A stretch of DNA of 64,000 bases from Paenibacillus allorhizosphaerae (GCF_910594985.1 NZ_CAJVCE010000012.1:1-64000); one strand, 5' to 3'. Positions 53,639 through 63,773 are shown, numbered from the stretch's first letter. The notes: generated by a model not told the origin, from the sequence alone. Numbers and translations: made by a program.

Positions 53639-54340
53639 TTAATGCAGCCAAACGTATAACGGAATAAATAAAAATGAAGTAATAATGGCCGCCGCCCCCA
53701 TGGCAAAGCCGCTGACGCTGCCAGCCAGCTCGGAGTCGCGAATAATGCGGGCCGTGCCGATGCCATGTGCCGCCGTACCGATCGCCGTACCTATCGAGAT
53801 GTCGTCGCGAACGCCCGCGAGGCGCAGCAGTCCCGGTCCGAGCATGCTGCCGATCAACCCGGTCAGCACCGTAAGCACCGCCGTCAGCTCGGGAATCCCT
53901 CCGGCCTGCCGGGATATTTCCAGCGCGATCGGCGATGTGACCGACTTGGGCATCATCGTCACCATCAGCTCCCGGTTTCCGCCCAAACACCACACGAGCG
54001 CTGCCGACAATACAATGGCGCAGACGGATCCAACCGATATGCCGGTTAGTATAGAGATCGCATTTTGCCGAATGCGTCGTGCATTTTTGTATAGCGGCAC
54101 GCCTAGCGCTACGGTCGCCGGTCCAAGCAAAAAGACGATGTATTCGCCGCCCGTTTGATATACTTCATAGGGCACATGCAAAAGCAGCAAAATGATAACG
54201 ATGATTGCGGAACAAATCAGCAGCGGATGAAGCGCCTTCCACCTGCGCTGCAAACCTAGTGCCGCGGCGTAAGCCGCAACGGTCAATGTAATGCCGAATA
54301 AGGGCTGACCGGTAATGTCAGAGAGGGTCACTTCCTTCAC
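53639..54340 (-). CDS. lrgB: LrgB/CidB-family membrane protein
   Basis: The 233-residue protein has about seven membrane segments and the LrgB signatures (FLLGPATVALGVPLYKN; MMPKSVTSPIALEI; GTAAHGIGTARI). LrgAB/CidAB pairs act in murein hydrolase control or metabolite export. It overlaps lrgA by 23 bases. Confidence 0.88.
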   Translation of the reverse strand: MKEVTLSDITGQPLFGITLTVAAYAAALGLQRRWKALHPLLICSAIIVIILLLLHVPYEVYQTGGEYIVFLLGPATVALGVPLYKNARRIRQNAISILTGISVGSVCAIVLSAALVWCLGGNRELMVTMMPKSVTSPIALEISRQAGGIPELTAVLTVLTGLIGSMLGPGLLRLAGVRDDISIGTAIGTAAHGIGTARIIRDSELAGSVSGFAMGAAAIITSFLFIPLYVWLH

Positions 54341-54686
54341 TCCTCTCCTTATGCTGCGCAGCCCGCGTAAGCTTCGCCATCCATCCCGAAATCAGCAGAA
54401 CGCCGAACGTACTTGCAAACAAGCTGACCAGGATCGGAACGGCTTCCCGGCCGATCAGTCCGAAAAAGACCATCGTACCTACGACGATCGGAGCAAACAG
54501 CAGCAGCATATGTTTGATCAAAAATTGGCTCGCTTCCTCGACCCACTCCAATTTGACGATTCGGAGAAACAAGCATAGCGTAAACAGAATTAACCCGATT
54601 ACATTCGCTGGAAGCGGAATTTGCAGTCCGCTGTGCAGCAATGTTCCTAAAAAATAAAAGCCGAGCAGGATCGCAAAGCCGACCAT
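54318..54686 (-). CDS. lrgA: LrgA/CidA-family membrane protein
   Basis: The 122-residue protein has four membrane helices and the family motif (PLPANVIGLILFTLCL; KHMLLLFAPIVVG). It is translated just before lrgB. Confidence 0.85.
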   Translation of the reverse strand: MVGFAILLGFYFLGTLLHSGLQIPLPANVIGLILFTLCLFLRIVKLEWVEEASQFLIKHMLLLFAPIVVGTMVFFGLIGREAVPILVSLFASTFGVLLISGWMAKLTRAAQHKERSEGSDPL

Positions 54687-54694
54687 CGGTCATG

Positions 54695-55615
54695 TCACGC
54701 CCTTTCCGAGTCATGCAGACTTTCCCATAAATATAGCGAAGCATAGCTGCTCCACGGCGTCCATGACGCTCCGATCCGGCGCACTTCCTCTTCCTTCGGC
54801 TGCTCAGATCGTCCGTACAGCTTTTTGAGCGCATTCCTTAAACCGATATCCGCCGCCGGCAGCAGATCGGTTCGACCCATTCCGAAAAGCAAAAAGCATT
54901 CCACCGACCACCGCCCTATGCCCCGCAGCCGGGTAAGCCGTTCCATGATCTCTTCGTTGTCCATCGCGAAGAGCGCTTGCAAATCGACGGTGCCCGATAC
55001 GATCGCTCTCGCCCAATCGATCACATATTCCGCTTTGCGGCGGCTGAACTGCAATGTCTGAAGCTGCTCGTATTCCAGGCTCGCCACTTCTTCGGGCGAG
55101 GGGAACACCGGGTAGATGACGCCCTTATGCTCCAGCGGCTGAGCAGCGGCTCCCATCAACCTCCGATTCAGTTCGGAGGCAAAAGCCAAATTCAGCTGCT
55201 GTCCGATAACGGTCTTGCACATGCATTCGAACAAATCGGCCTCCAGCAGCAGATGAAGACCGCGAAACCGTGCGCAGATCGCGGACCATTCATCACCTAG
55301 CGCTTCCATATGCTCATAGAACGGATTTAATTCCACCTCAGCGGACAGCATGCGGCCGAGCAGCCGTTCCAGCTCCAGCTTCTCTGCTTCTCCCAACTTG
55401 CCACCGCCTGCAACGTCAACTTTCAGCTCAGGCTTTTCAATCGTGCCTATGGAGTCAATCCGCACAAGCAGAGGGGAAGAGGCTTTTGCAAGCCGAACGG
55501 TTCGGACCAGGGCATAGTCTTCCATCCGGTACAGCTCATGCTTCACGCCCTGCAGCCGTCGCACCATCTTTGTAAAATCATATGGAGGCCTCGGCGATAA
55601 ACGTATCGATGTCAT
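54695..55615 (-). CDS. AlkA-like DNA-3-methyladenine glycosylase
   Basis: The protein has an HhH-GPD domain (about 130-290) with a helix-hairpin-helix (LTRLRGIGRWSVECFLLFGM) and catalytic Asp in LLPAADIGLRNA. It removes alkylated purines. The start at 55615 has AAAGGAG five bases upstream; the N-terminal extension to 55678 is not needed. It diverges from tlp. Confidence 0.85.
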   Translation of the reverse strand: MTSIRLSPRPPYDFTKMVRRLQGVKHELYRMEDYALVRTVRLAKASSPLLVRIDSIGTIEKPELKVDVAGGGKLGEAEKLELERLLGRMLSAEVELNPFYEHMEALGDEWSAICARFRGLHLLLEADLFECMCKTVIGQQLNLAFASELNRRLMGAAAQPLEHKGVIYPVFPSPEEVASLEYEQLQTLQFSRRKAEYVIDWARAIVSGTVDLQALFAMDNEEIMERLTRLRGIGRWSVECFLLFGMGRTDLLPAADIGLRNALKKLYGRSEQPKEEEVRRIGASWTPWSSYASLYLWESLHDSERA

Positions 55616-55731
55616 ACGAACTCCTTTCATACCGCAATTCGGCTTTTCGCTTGTATATTTTTGGCGCTGCCGTGGCATTGTATATCTGGTGCATCATTGC
55701 ACCGATCATCCCAAAGGAGCTGAATTCTCTC

Positions 55732-55959
55732 ATGGCTAAACCGGATAACCGGGCGGATAACGTAGAGCATTTGCAAAAGAACATCAATCACACGATCGGC
55801 AATATGGAAGAAGCCGAGGAATACTTGGCAGAGCATGCAGACGAAATCAGTCCGCAGGAAAAACAGCAGATTGAAGCCAAAAACGAACGCCGCGAACAAA
55901 GTTTGCAGTCGTTTCGCTCGGAAATCAAAGACGAATCGAGCCATCAACAACAATCGTAA
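55732..55959 (+). CDS. tlp: Small acid-soluble spore protein Tlp
   Basis: The 75-residue protein (MAKPDNRADNVEHLQKNINH, TIGNMEEAEEYLAEH, EIKDE) matches Tlp, made in forespores. AAAGGAG lies 11 bases before the ATG at 55732. It is the best evidence that the organism sporulates. A terminator follows at 55982-56011. Confidence 0.9.
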   Translation: MAKPDNRADNVEHLQKNINHTIGNMEEAEEYLAEHADEISPQEKQQIEAKNERREQSLQSFRSEIKDESSHQQQS

Positions 55960-55981
55960 TCCAAGGTATGTTCGGAAAAGC

Positions 55982-56011
55982 AGCCTCCTCCCTGACCACG
56001 GGAAGGAGGCT
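55982..56011 (+). terminator. Terminator after tlp
   Basis: AGCCTCCTCCC and GGGAAGGAGGCT form a GC-rich stem with a short loop, followed by TATTTAT. It lies between convergent tlp and rnz. Confidence 0.75.
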
Positions 56012-56030
56012 ATTTATGATGCTCGCATTG

Positions 56031-56975
56031 CTAGGTTTGCCGTCTGCGCCCTGGAATCTCGTAACGATAATGATCGTGCGCCAAGTACGTTTCCATATGA
56101 ATTTGCTTTGCCTCGGCCACCAATTGCTCAGCCTGTTCCCCTTGATACCGCGAGGAGATGTGGGTAAGGATCAGCGCCTTTGCCCCGGCTTCCTTGGCCG
56201 CGCGTGCGGCATCCATTGCGGTGGAATGGTAGTACTTTACGGCCAGCTCTTTCCGCTGCTCCGCAAACGTAGCTTCATGCACCAGCACCTCCGCATTATT
56301 CGCAAGCAGCAGCACATTGTCGCAAGGCTGGGTATCGCCGAGAATAGTTATTACCCGTTCGGCATACGAAGGGCCGATAAACTGCTCGGCAGACAATTCC
56401 GTTCCGTCCGCTAGCTTGACAGGCTCTCCCCGCTTAATTTTCCCGTAGATAGGCCCTGATTCGATCCCAAGCTGCTTCAGCTTGACCGTGTCGAGCTTGC
56501 CGGCTTGCGGCTTCTCCACGATGCGATAGCCGTAACTGTCGACCCGGTGTACGAGCGGCGCGATACGGATCTGAAACTGATCATCCTCGAACAAAATATG
56601 AGCATCCGGTTCCGAAAATTCATGAACCGTCAGTTCGTAAGTCAGGTGCGCGTCGCTCACCTGGAGCGCCGTATCGACAAACGCTTTGATTCCCTTCGGA
56701 CCGTAGATCGTAAAAGGCGTATCGCCGCCTTGATAGGACCGGCTCGTCAACAATCCAGGCAGCCCGTAAATGTGATCTCCGTGCAGATGGGTAATGAACA
56801 GCTTCTCCAGCTTGCCAATTTTTACAGGCGCTCTCAGCACTTGATGCTGCGTGCCTTCCCCGCAATCGAACATCCAGTAAACGTTCCGCTCCGCGAGCAG
56901 GTTCAGCATGACCGAGGTGACGTTCCGTTCCTTCGAAGGCATGCCTGCGCCCGTTCCCAAAAAATATAGCTCCAA
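56031..56975 (-). CDS. rnz: Ribonuclease Z
   Basis: The 314-residue protein begins MELYFLGTGAGMPSKERNVT and has the metallo-beta-lactamase motif THLHGDH, with later LVHEATF and LTHISSRY. It matures tRNA 3' ends. Length matches the family (about 307 aa). Confidence 0.93.
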   Translation of the reverse strand: MELYFLGTGAGMPSKERNVTSVMLNLLAERNVYWMFDCGEGTQHQVLRAPVKIGKLEKLFITHLHGDHIYGLPGLLTSRSYQGGDTPFTIYGPKGIKAFVDTALQVSDAHLTYELTVHEFSEPDAHILFEDDQFQIRIAPLVHRVDSYGYRIVEKPQAGKLDTVKLKQLGIESGPIYGKIKRGEPVKLADGTELSAEQFIGPSYAERVITILGDTQPCDNVLLLANNAEVLVHEATFAEQRKELAVKYYHSTAMDAARAAKEAGAKALILTHISSRYQGEQAEQLVAEAKQIHMETYLAHDHYRYEIPGRRRQT

Positions 56976-57057
56976 GCTCCATCGACTCCGTTCAACTTAG
57001 TTCCGTATGTAAGGAAAAGGATGGAGCGCTTCATAGCTCCACCCTATATAGCATACC

Positions 57058-60000
57058 CTACATTTTCTCGACATTAAAATATCGTGCCTGCGGATGCGCA
57101 AATACGATTGCCGAAACGGATGCTTCCGGCTCCATCATGCTGCCTTCCGTGAGCGTTATGCCGATATCTTCCGGCTTCATCAGCGCGAACAACTGCTGCT
57201 GATCGTCCAGATTCGGACAAGCCGGGTAACCGAACGAGAACCGCTGGCCGCGATACTTGGCGCCGAACCGCTCCTGCATCGTCATTTCCGCAGGGTCCGG
57301 GAAGCCCCATACATCACGCATCATATGGTGAACGCGCTCCGCGAACGCTTCGGCCGTCTCCAGCGCCGCCGCTTGCAGCGCATGGGAACGGAGGTAATCG
57401 CCTTTATCGCGCCATTCGGCCGCGCGATCGCTGATCCCTTGCCCCGCCGTAACGACCAGGAAGCCGATGTAATCCATCTCGCCGCTATCCACCGGTTTCA
57501 AGTAATCGGCCAAACAAAGGTAAGGCTCAGTGCCTTGACGCGGGAACGAGAAGGTTTGCAGCACTTTGCCGTGATCTTGCGGGTCGTAGACGATCACATC
57601 GTTATCTTTGGACTGCGCCGGGAAGAACCGGTACATGCCTTGCGCTTTAATGATGCCGTCCCGCTGCGCTTCAGCCAATATGCCGTCCACCGTCTCTTTG
57701 AGCTGCACCGCTTTCGGATCTTTTTCCTCCAACAGTTGGCTGACTTTGCCTTTGAGGCCGAGATGGTGGCCGAGCAGCATTTGCATGTTAATGTACGGGA
57801 TCAGATGCGAAATCGGATAATCGCGCAGTACATGCCGCTCCGTATCCGGCGGCACCTGCACCGGAACCGTTCGGTCGACCTCGGACGATTTCACCCGGGT
57901 CAGCTCCGGCAGCGGCGCTTCTTTCCGTCCCGACTCCATCACGTCGGATTCGATGCTTTCGCGCAGCTCTTTGATGAGCAGCTCACGCTGCTTCGGATCG
58001 CTCAGCTTGTTGGCGATGTCGAGCCCGTCCATCGCATCTTTCGCGTACAGCACCGCACCGTCATATTCCGGAGCGATCCGCGTCTTCGTGAACTTCCGCG
58101 TCAGAGCAGCTCCACCGACGAGAATCGGCACATCAATACCCGCCGATTTCAAATCTTGCGCCGTAATGACCATCTGCTGCGCGGATTTGACGAGCAATCC
58201 GGACAAGCCGATGGCATCGGGCTTCTCCTTGCGGTAAGCGTCGATCAGTTGCTCCGGCGGAACTTTGATGCCCAAGTTTACGATTTTATAGCCGTTGTTG
58301 GACAAAATGATCTCTACCAGGTTTTTCCCGATATCATGAACGTCGCCCTTCACGGTCGCCAGCATGATTTTCCCTTTCACCGCGCTGTCCGCTTTCTCCA
58401 TGTGCGGCTCCAGGTGAGCGACGGAGGCTTTCATGACTTCGGCGCTTTGCAGCACTTCGGCTACGATCAGCTCATTGTTATTGAACAACCGGCCAACTTC
58501 TTCCATCCCTTTCATCAATGGTCCGTTAATGATATCGAGCGGTGCATACTTGTTCAGCGCTTCGTCAAGATCGGCGAACAATCCTTCCTTCGTCCCCTCT
58601 ACAACATAGGAAGCAAGCCGCTCTTCCAAGGACAAATTCGAAATTTTTTCTTTCTTCTCGACCTTTTTCTCGCGGAAATGAGCAACGAATTCGGCCAACG
58701 TCTCATCGTTTGTTTCGTAAATCAGTCGTTCTGCCAAACGGCGCTCTTCGTCCGGAATCGAGGCGTACCGTTCCAGCGTTTCCGTGTTCACGATCGCATA
58801 ATCAAGTCCGGCTTTGGTGCAGTGATACAAGTATACGGCGTTGAGCACTTCGCGGCCGGCCGGCGGTAATCCGAAGGAAACGTTGCTCAGCCCGAGAATC
58901 GTTCCGCATTCCGGCATCGCTTCTTTAATCAAACGAATCCCTTCGATCGTTTGGTTAGCCGAACCGATATACTGCTGGTCCCCCGTGCCGACCGGGAACA
59001 CGAGCGGGTCAAAAATAATGTCGCTCGGCTTCATTCCGTATTTATGAACGAGCAAATCGTACGAACGTTTTGCTACTTCCAGCTTATCTTTGGCTGTAAT
59101 CGCCTGACCGCGCTCATCGATCGTACCGACAACCGACGCGGCCCCGTATTTATGAATGAGAGGCACGACTTTCTCGAACTTCTCTTCCCCGTCTTCCAGG
59201 TTGATCGAGTTGATGATTGCTTTTCCCTGGGAATATTTCAGACCGAGTTCGATGACATTGTAGTCCGTGGAGTCCAGCATGAGCGGGACCTTCACCTTTT
59301 TCACAACGAGCTCCAAAAATTGCTTCATATCGCTCATTTCATCGCGGTCCGGATCCTGCAGACAGACGTCGACCACGGATGCGCCGCCCTTTACTTGAGC
59401 CCGGGCAATTTCGGAAGCTTCTTCGTATTTGCCTTCGGCAATCAGTCTTTTGAATTTGCGGGAACCGAGTACGTTCGTTCTCTCCCCAACCATGTAAGGT
59501 CGGTTCGCATCCTCGATGTACACTGTTTCAATTCCTGACACGGCAGTCGGATGCGTTCCCGTTTGCGGACGCGGCTTGTAAGCGCTCAGCGTCTCGGCCA
59601 TAGCCCGAATATGGGACGGCGTCGTACCGCAGCAGCCACCGGCAATATTGATCCATCCTTGCTCGGCAAATCCAGCAAGCTTCTTCGCAAGCGATTCCGG
59701 CGATTCATGGTATTGTCCGTTCTCGTCCGGGAGTCCGGCATTAGGATAGCAGCTGACAGCCGTACCTGCGATATCGGACAGCGTCCGAATGTGGTCGCGC
59801 ATAAATTCCGGTCCGGTAGCGCAGTTCAGTCCGATCGAGATCGGCTCCAAATGCTCCAACGAAACATAGAATGACTCGATGTTTTGTCCGGCGAGCGTCG
59901 TTCCCATCGGTTCGATCGTTCCCGAGATCATAAGCGGCAGTTTCTTTCCAGCGGTTTCAAACGCATTGCGTACGCCGATACTTCCAGCTTTAACATTCAG

Positions 60001-60501
60001 CGTATCTTGCGATGTCTCAAGCAGCAGCGCGTCAACCCCCGCCTCAATCAGCGCAAGCGCTTGCTCGTAGTAACTGTCTACGAGCTCATCGAACGTTACA
60101 CCGCCTGTGACGGAAAGTGTCTTTGTCGTCGGTCCCATCGCCCCGGCGACATACCGCGGCCATTCCGGCGTGCTATATTTTTCGGCAGCTTCAATCGCAA
60201 GCTTGGCGGCCGCGAGATTGAGCTCTTTGGCCCGATCCTGCAGATCGTACTCCGCCAAAACGACACTGGTCGCGCCGAACGTATTCGTTTCTACAATATC
60301 AGCGCCAGCGGCGAAATAGGCTTCATGAATTTTGCGAATAACATCCGGCCGCGTAATGACCAGGTATTCGTTACAACCGTCCAGCTCTTCCCCGCCGAAA
60401 TCTTGCTCCGTCAAGTTCTCCTGCTGGATCATGGTGCCCATCGCACCGTCCAAAATCATAATTTTGTTCAGCAGTTGTTCTTTTAATGATGGCTTTGTCA
60501 T
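57058..60501 (-). CDS. metH: Cobalamin-dependent methionine synthase
   Basis: The 1147-residue protein has the four MetH modules: homocysteine-binding (MILDGAMGTMIQ; GGCCGTTPSHI with zinc cysteines), pterin-binding (VGERTNVLGSRKF), B12-binding (DVHDIGKNLVEIIL, with the His that ligates cobalt) and the SAM activation domain (RFSFGYPACPNL). It methylates homocysteine using methyltetrahydrofolate. AAGGGG precedes the ATG by seven bases. No SAM or cobalamin riboswitch was recognised upstream. Confidence 0.95.
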   Translation of the reverse strand: MTKPSLKEQLLNKIMILDGAMGTMIQQENLTEQDFGGEELDGCNEYLVITRPDVIRKIHEAYFAAGADIVETNTFGATSVVLAEYDLQDRAKELNLAAAKLAIEAAEKYSTPEWPRYVAGAMGPTTKTLSVTGGVTFDELVDSYYEQALALIEAGVDALLLETSQDTLNVKAGSIGVRNAFETAGKKLPLMISGTIEPMGTTLAGQNIESFYVSLEHLEPISIGLNCATGPEFMRDHIRTLSDIAGTAVSCYPNAGLPDENGQYHESPESLAKKLAGFAEQGWINIAGGCCGTTPSHIRAMAETLSAYKPRPQTGTHPTAVSGIETVYIEDANRPYMVGERTNVLGSRKFKRLIAEGKYEEASEIARAQVKGGASVVDVCLQDPDRDEMSDMKQFLELVVKKVKVPLMLDSTDYNVIELGLKYSQGKAIINSINLEDGEEKFEKVVPLIHKYGAASVVGTIDERGQAITAKDKLEVAKRSYDLLVHKYGMKPSDIIFDPLVFPVGTGDQQYIGSANQTIEGIRLIKEAMPECGTILGLSNVSFGLPPAGREVLNAVYLYHCTKAGLDYAIVNTETLERYASIPDEERRLAERLIYETNDETLAEFVAHFREKKVEKKEKISNLSLEERLASYVVEGTKEGLFADLDEALNKYAPLDIINGPLMKGMEEVGRLFNNNELIVAEVLQSAEVMKASVAHLEPHMEKADSAVKGKIMLATVKGDVHDIGKNLVEIILSNNGYKIVNLGIKVPPEQLIDAYRKEKPDAIGLSGLLVKSAQQMVITAQDLKSAGIDVPILVGGAALTRKFTKTRIAPEYDGAVLYAKDAMDGLDIANKLSDPKQRELLIKELRESIESDVMESGRKEAPLPELTRVKSSEVDRTVPVQVPPDTERHVLRDYPISHLIPYINMQMLLGHHLGLKGKVSQLLEEKDPKAVQLKETVDGILAEAQRDGIIKAQGMYRFFPAQSKDNDVIVYDPQDHGKVLQTFSFPRQGTEPYLCLADYLKPVDSGEMDYIGFLVVTAGQGISDRAAEWRDKGDYLRSHALQAAALETAEAFAERVHHMMRDVWGFPDPAEMTMQERFGAKYRGQRFSFGYPACPNLDDQQQLFALMKPEDIGITLTEGSMMEPEASVSAIVFAHPQARYFNVEKM

Positions 60502-60891
60502 CGGTGTTCCCCTTCCGTCGCATAACAGTCAACATGGCGTTCCCAGTTCGGACCGCATTGTCGCTCTCTATATCATGATGGGAACAAATCCCCCAAAAGT
60601 GTGAAGATATTCTCTGAAGTGCGTACCAATTTGCTTTCGGGGGAGCCCCCATATCGTCCTCGCATCATTTCCAAAATGACAAAAAAGCGCGAAAATTCAC
60701 GATTAGGTCAAGCCTTAGTGTACCAGAAAGGGGACATGATGAAAAGCAATCAAAATAAATTTTCATGAAATATTCTGTGTTTTCTTATCGGTTTTATTAC
60801 GTTTACTCCATCGACAGGAAGCGGGCCTTGAGCTATAATACAGATTAGGAGTGAATTCCATTACTTATCCGCGATGAAAGAGGGATGTAAC
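60502..60891. promoter_or_regulatory. Divergent metH/mtnD regulatory region
   Basis: About 390 bases between divergent genes. A good promoter for mtnD is TCGACA (60811-60816), 17 bases, TATAAT (60834-60839). A GGGGGAGCCCCC hairpin lies near 60640. No riboswitch with known conserved cores was recognised. Confidence 0.6.
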
Positions 60892-61434
60892 ATGGCAGAA
60901 ATTCGGATTCGCAACACCAATGAGCGAATTACAGGCGAAGCGAACGTGAAAGCATTTTTGGATAAACAAGAAGTACTATATGAGCATTGGAACGCTTCCA
61001 AACTTCCGGCTCCACTTCAAAATAAGTTTCTGCTAAACGACGAGGAAAAATCCGGAATTTTGGCTACATACGACGAAGAGATTCGCGATTTGGCACAGCG
61101 CCGCGGATACAAAACGTGGGATATTATCGCGCTGTCCGATGCCACGCCGAATTTGGACGAACTGCTGAAAAAGTTCGAGCAGGTTCACACGCATACCGAG
61201 GATGAAGTTCGCGCCATCACGGCTGGAAAAGGAATTTTTATCATTAAAGGTTCGGAAGATGTCGGATATTTCGACGTAGAGCTTGAAGCTGGCGACGTCA
61301 TTTCCGTTCCGGAGAACAAACCGCATTTCTTCACCTTGATGGAAAACCGTCAAATCGTAGCAGTGCGTCTGTTTATCGAAACCGAAGGCTGGATTGCTCA
61401 TCCGTTCGCCGATGCTTCTTTCCAGAAAGCGTAA
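60892..61434 (+). CDS. mtnD: Acireductone dioxygenase
   Basis: The 180-residue cupin has HTHTEDEVR and PHFF, the metal ligands of acireductone dioxygenase, an enzyme of methionine salvage. The ATG at 60892 has GAGGGA six bases upstream. It stands alone rather than in an mtn operon and diverges from metH, giving a small methionine cluster. Confidence 0.92.
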   Translation: MAEIRIRNTNERITGEANVKAFLDKQEVLYEHWNASKLPAPLQNKFLLNDEEKSGILATYDEEIRDLAQRRGYKTWDIIALSDATPNLDELLKKFEQVHTHTEDEVRAITAGKGIFIIKGSEDVGYFDVELEAGDVISVPENKPHFFTLMENRQIVAVRLFIETEGWIAHPFADASFQKA

Positions 61435-61541
61435 CAACCCAAACAATCTACAGCTAATATAACGTTTCCCAAATGAAGAGCTCCTACGCTCTTGGTTGGG
61501 CAGTAAATAAGAAAAGCTTCTGATCATAAAAAATATAAAAA

Positions 61542-61569
61542 GCCCGCAGCCATTCATTCGACTGCGGGC
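61542..61569. terminator. Bidirectional terminator
   Basis: GCCCGCAG / CTGCGGGC stem between convergent mtnD and the HAD gene, with a run of five Ts on the minus strand. Confidence 0.8.
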
Positions 61570-61578
61570 CTTCTCATT

Positions 61579-62370
61579 TTATGAAATTTGATCGATGACG
61601 CCTTGAATTTCCCGCAAGCTGGCGATTTCGTACGCCGGCTCGATGTCCGTCCGCGGTAAGTCGTGTCGGTTAATCCACATATTGCGCATGCCGACGGTGT
61701 TGGACCCGAGAATATCGGTAGTCAGCTTGTCCCCGATCATAACACCTTCTTCTGGCCCGATCCCTAGCAGACTCATTGCATGTTCGAATATCGACGCAGC
61801 AGGCTTACCCTCTCCGAATTCACCGGAAATTACAATGTGATCGAAATAAGGCTCAAGCTGTGGCACGCCGGCCAACTTTTCCTTCTGAAGGTCAGGCGAA
61901 CCGTTCGTAAGCAGCAGCAGCTTGTACTTCCCTTTCAATTGATCCAGCACCTCGAACGTTTCCTCATACACGATCGGACGATTGCGGCGTTCGGCGGGAA
62001 ACATCTCGGCCAAACGACTTCCAAGCTGTTCATCGTCGACACCAAGCGCTTTCAATCCGCGGGTCCAAGACTGTTGGCGGTAGCCGGGAGCCAGCGCTTG
62101 CAGCTTACGGAACTGCTCCTGCTTGCCTTCCGTGAAATTCGCCCACAGCCCTTCAAAAGGATTAATCCCGATCATTTTCGTAAAAGGAAATGTTTCATAA
62201 GATTCATACAGCGCTCTCGCTTCCCGCCGAACAGCATCTTCCAAAGCATCAGGATCGAGCGTATAACGTTTGGCAGCTTCCTGACATGTCGCCCGGAAAG
62301 CTTCTTTGACGCTCCGCTCGTCCCACAATAATGTATCATCCAAATCGAACAGTACCGCTTTAATCGTCAT
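61579..62370 (-). CDS. HAD-superfamily hydrolase (YjjG/YfnB-like)
   Basis: The protein has VLFDLDDTLLWDE (motif I), LLLLTNGSPDLQKEKL (motif II), a Lys in GEGKPAASIFEHA, and GVMIGDKLTTDILGSN (motif IV). It is like the YjjG/YfnB nucleotidase branch. The start at 62370 (MTIKAVLFDL) is preferred over 62400. Confidence 0.85.
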   Translation of the reverse strand: MTIKAVLFDLDDTLLWDERSVKEAFRATCQEAAKRYTLDPDALEDAVRREARALYESYETFPFTKMIGINPFEGLWANFTEGKQEQFRKLQALAPGYRQQSWTRGLKALGVDDEQLGSRLAEMFPAERRNRPIVYEETFEVLDQLKGKYKLLLLTNGSPDLQKEKLAGVPQLEPYFDHIVISGEFGEGKPAASIFEHAMSLLGIGPEEGVMIGDKLTTDILGSNTVGMRNMWINRHDLPRTDIEPAYEIASLREIQGVIDQIS

Positions 62371-62417
62371 CCTGATCTCTTCTCCCCCGAAATTGTCCAT
62401 TCAGTCCAAATTAAGTA

Positions 62418-62927
62418 CTATTCTTCTTTTAAAGTAACGTTATTTTTAGCGGCAAATTCCTTCATCTTCCCGTTCAGCTCGTCCATCTGGAACCGGTTGT
62501 ACACACGGGTAAATACCCAACGGTTTCCCTTGGGCTTGATTTGTACGACTACGGCGTCTTTACCGATCGTTATTTCGTTAATCTGAGACGCTTCTACTGT
62601 CCGGTCTCCGCCAAAACGACGCGAGGTAAGAGCATTCTTCCCAATCTTAATGAAAGGCCGCCGCACCCAATAAATAAGCACCGCGAGAAAAATATAGCTC
62701 GCTCCCGTAATCCAGTATAAATTCCCCTGCCCTGCCAGGCCGCGGAAAGAAATTAAACAAAATACTCCCGTAGCCATCAATAGCATTGGCAAAAACCAGC
62801 TTCGCCCTTTAAAAGTAACGGAGCCGTCGGACTGCATCTCCGAAATCCTCGGTTGCCCGCTCTTCTTCCTACTTTTGTTAACCGTCTTTGTGTTCTTTTG
62901 GACCATTCGTTCCCACTTGCGCGACAT
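62418..62927 (-). CDS. Conserved membrane protein of unknown function
   Basis: The 169-residue protein has a basic N-terminus, two membrane helices (about 48-68, 75-92) and a PH-like C-terminal domain (GKNALTSRRFGGDRTVEASQ, ITIGKDAVVVQIKP). I do not know its role. Confidence 0.6.
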   Translation of the reverse strand: MSRKWERMVQKNTKTVNKSRKKSGQPRISEMQSDGSVTFKGRSWFLPMLLMATGVFCLISFRGLAGQGNLYWITGASYIFLAVLIYWVRRPFIKIGKNALTSRRFGGDRTVEASQINEITIGKDAVVVQIKPKGNRWVFTRVYNRFQMDELNGKMKEFAAKNNVTLKEE

Positions 62928-63034
62928 AGTTTAACCCCTTATGCATTCATTTACAGTATACCGTACGGATGAATCGAACAATCGTGCTATTGCGGCGGCA
63001 TCAGTCCCCGCATCGTTCCACACTAGCTTCGACT

Positions 63035-63229
63035 TTATTTCGTTTCATCACCGTCAACGAATTTTATATTTTCCAAGTGTGAGCGTAAGGAAGATTTAAA
63101 GGAATCAATGTACTTTTTGCGAAGCGCATTCCGCTCCTCCAGCTCATCATCGGTCAACCCCTCGGCTTTCGCTTTCCGGGCCAATTCGTTAATTCTTCTC
63201 ACGGTTTCATCGTGTTCCGATTCCTTCAT
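63035..63229 (-). CDS. ynzC: DUF896-family protein (YnzC-like)
   Basis: The 64-residue protein (RRINELARKAKAEGLTDDEL, ERNALRKKYIDSFKSSLRSH) fits DUF896. GGGAGGA lies five bases before the ATG at 63229. In B. subtilis ynzC lies beside yneA in the SOS locus, as here. Confidence 0.8.
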   Translation of the reverse strand: MKESEHDETVRRINELARKAKAEGLTDDELEERNALRKKYIDSFKSSLRSHLENIKFVDGDETK

Positions 63230-63376
63230 GACGTTCCTCCCGACTTCTGTCAAAACATTATGCATACGCATGGCCACCAGTAATCGAAATACGGGACCTA
63301 TATCATTAATACTTTGACATTATGGGAAGCGGTTGTCAAGAGAGCGGCCAAAGGGTAAACATCAGCAGCGGCGGGA

Positions 63377-63769
63377 CTATTTGCCCGGCGGAAGAATAAG
63401 TTTCTGTCCGACTTGCAATTTCGTATTGTTCAATCCGTTCAACTTCTTAATGCTGTACACGTAATCCCGAACGTCTTCCCCTTTGGCTGCATGATCTTGA
63501 GCAATGCTCCACAGCGTATCCCCTTGCTCGACGTAGACGGTCGCACGTTTGGCGGATGCCGTCGAGGCGTAGGCATCTTCGTTGCCCAAGAAGGCTGAAG
63601 CCAGCCCACTCACGGATAATAGCGCAAGCATCAGCAAGCCGATAATCACGAAGCGTCGGAGCGTTCGCCCCCTGTTCTTCCTATATAAACCCGCGCGTTG
63701 CGGAGCGTATTGAGTATTGCTGCGATTATAACGATTGAGTACTTGTACATTCTGAACCATGAATCTCAT
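63377..63769 (-). CDS. yneA: YneA-like SOS cell-division inhibitor
   Basis: The 130-residue protein has a basic N-terminus, one membrane helix (about 40-60) and a C-terminal LysM domain (VYVEQGDTLWSIAQDHAAKG, LQVGQKLILPPG). It diverges from lexA with LexA boxes between, as yneA does in Bacillus. It delays division during DNA damage. The start could be residue 4. Confidence 0.85.
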   Translation of the reverse strand: MRFMVQNVQVLNRYNRSNTQYAPQRAGLYRKNRGRTLRRFVIIGLLMLALLSVSGLASAFLGNEDAYASTASAKRATVYVEQGDTLWSIAQDHAAKGEDVRDYVYSIKKLNGLNNTKLQVGQKLILPPGK

Positions 63770-63773
63770 CCCC

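Noticed and set aside
57094..58869. A 591-codon frame on the plus strand
   Set aside because: It is fully antisense to metH, an unmistakable gene, and its sequence has the Arg/His-rich look of a GC-driven shadow.
60502..60891. SAM or cobalamin riboswitch upstream of metH or mtnD
   Set aside because: Neither the SAM-I conserved blocks nor a cobalamin box could be found on either strand.
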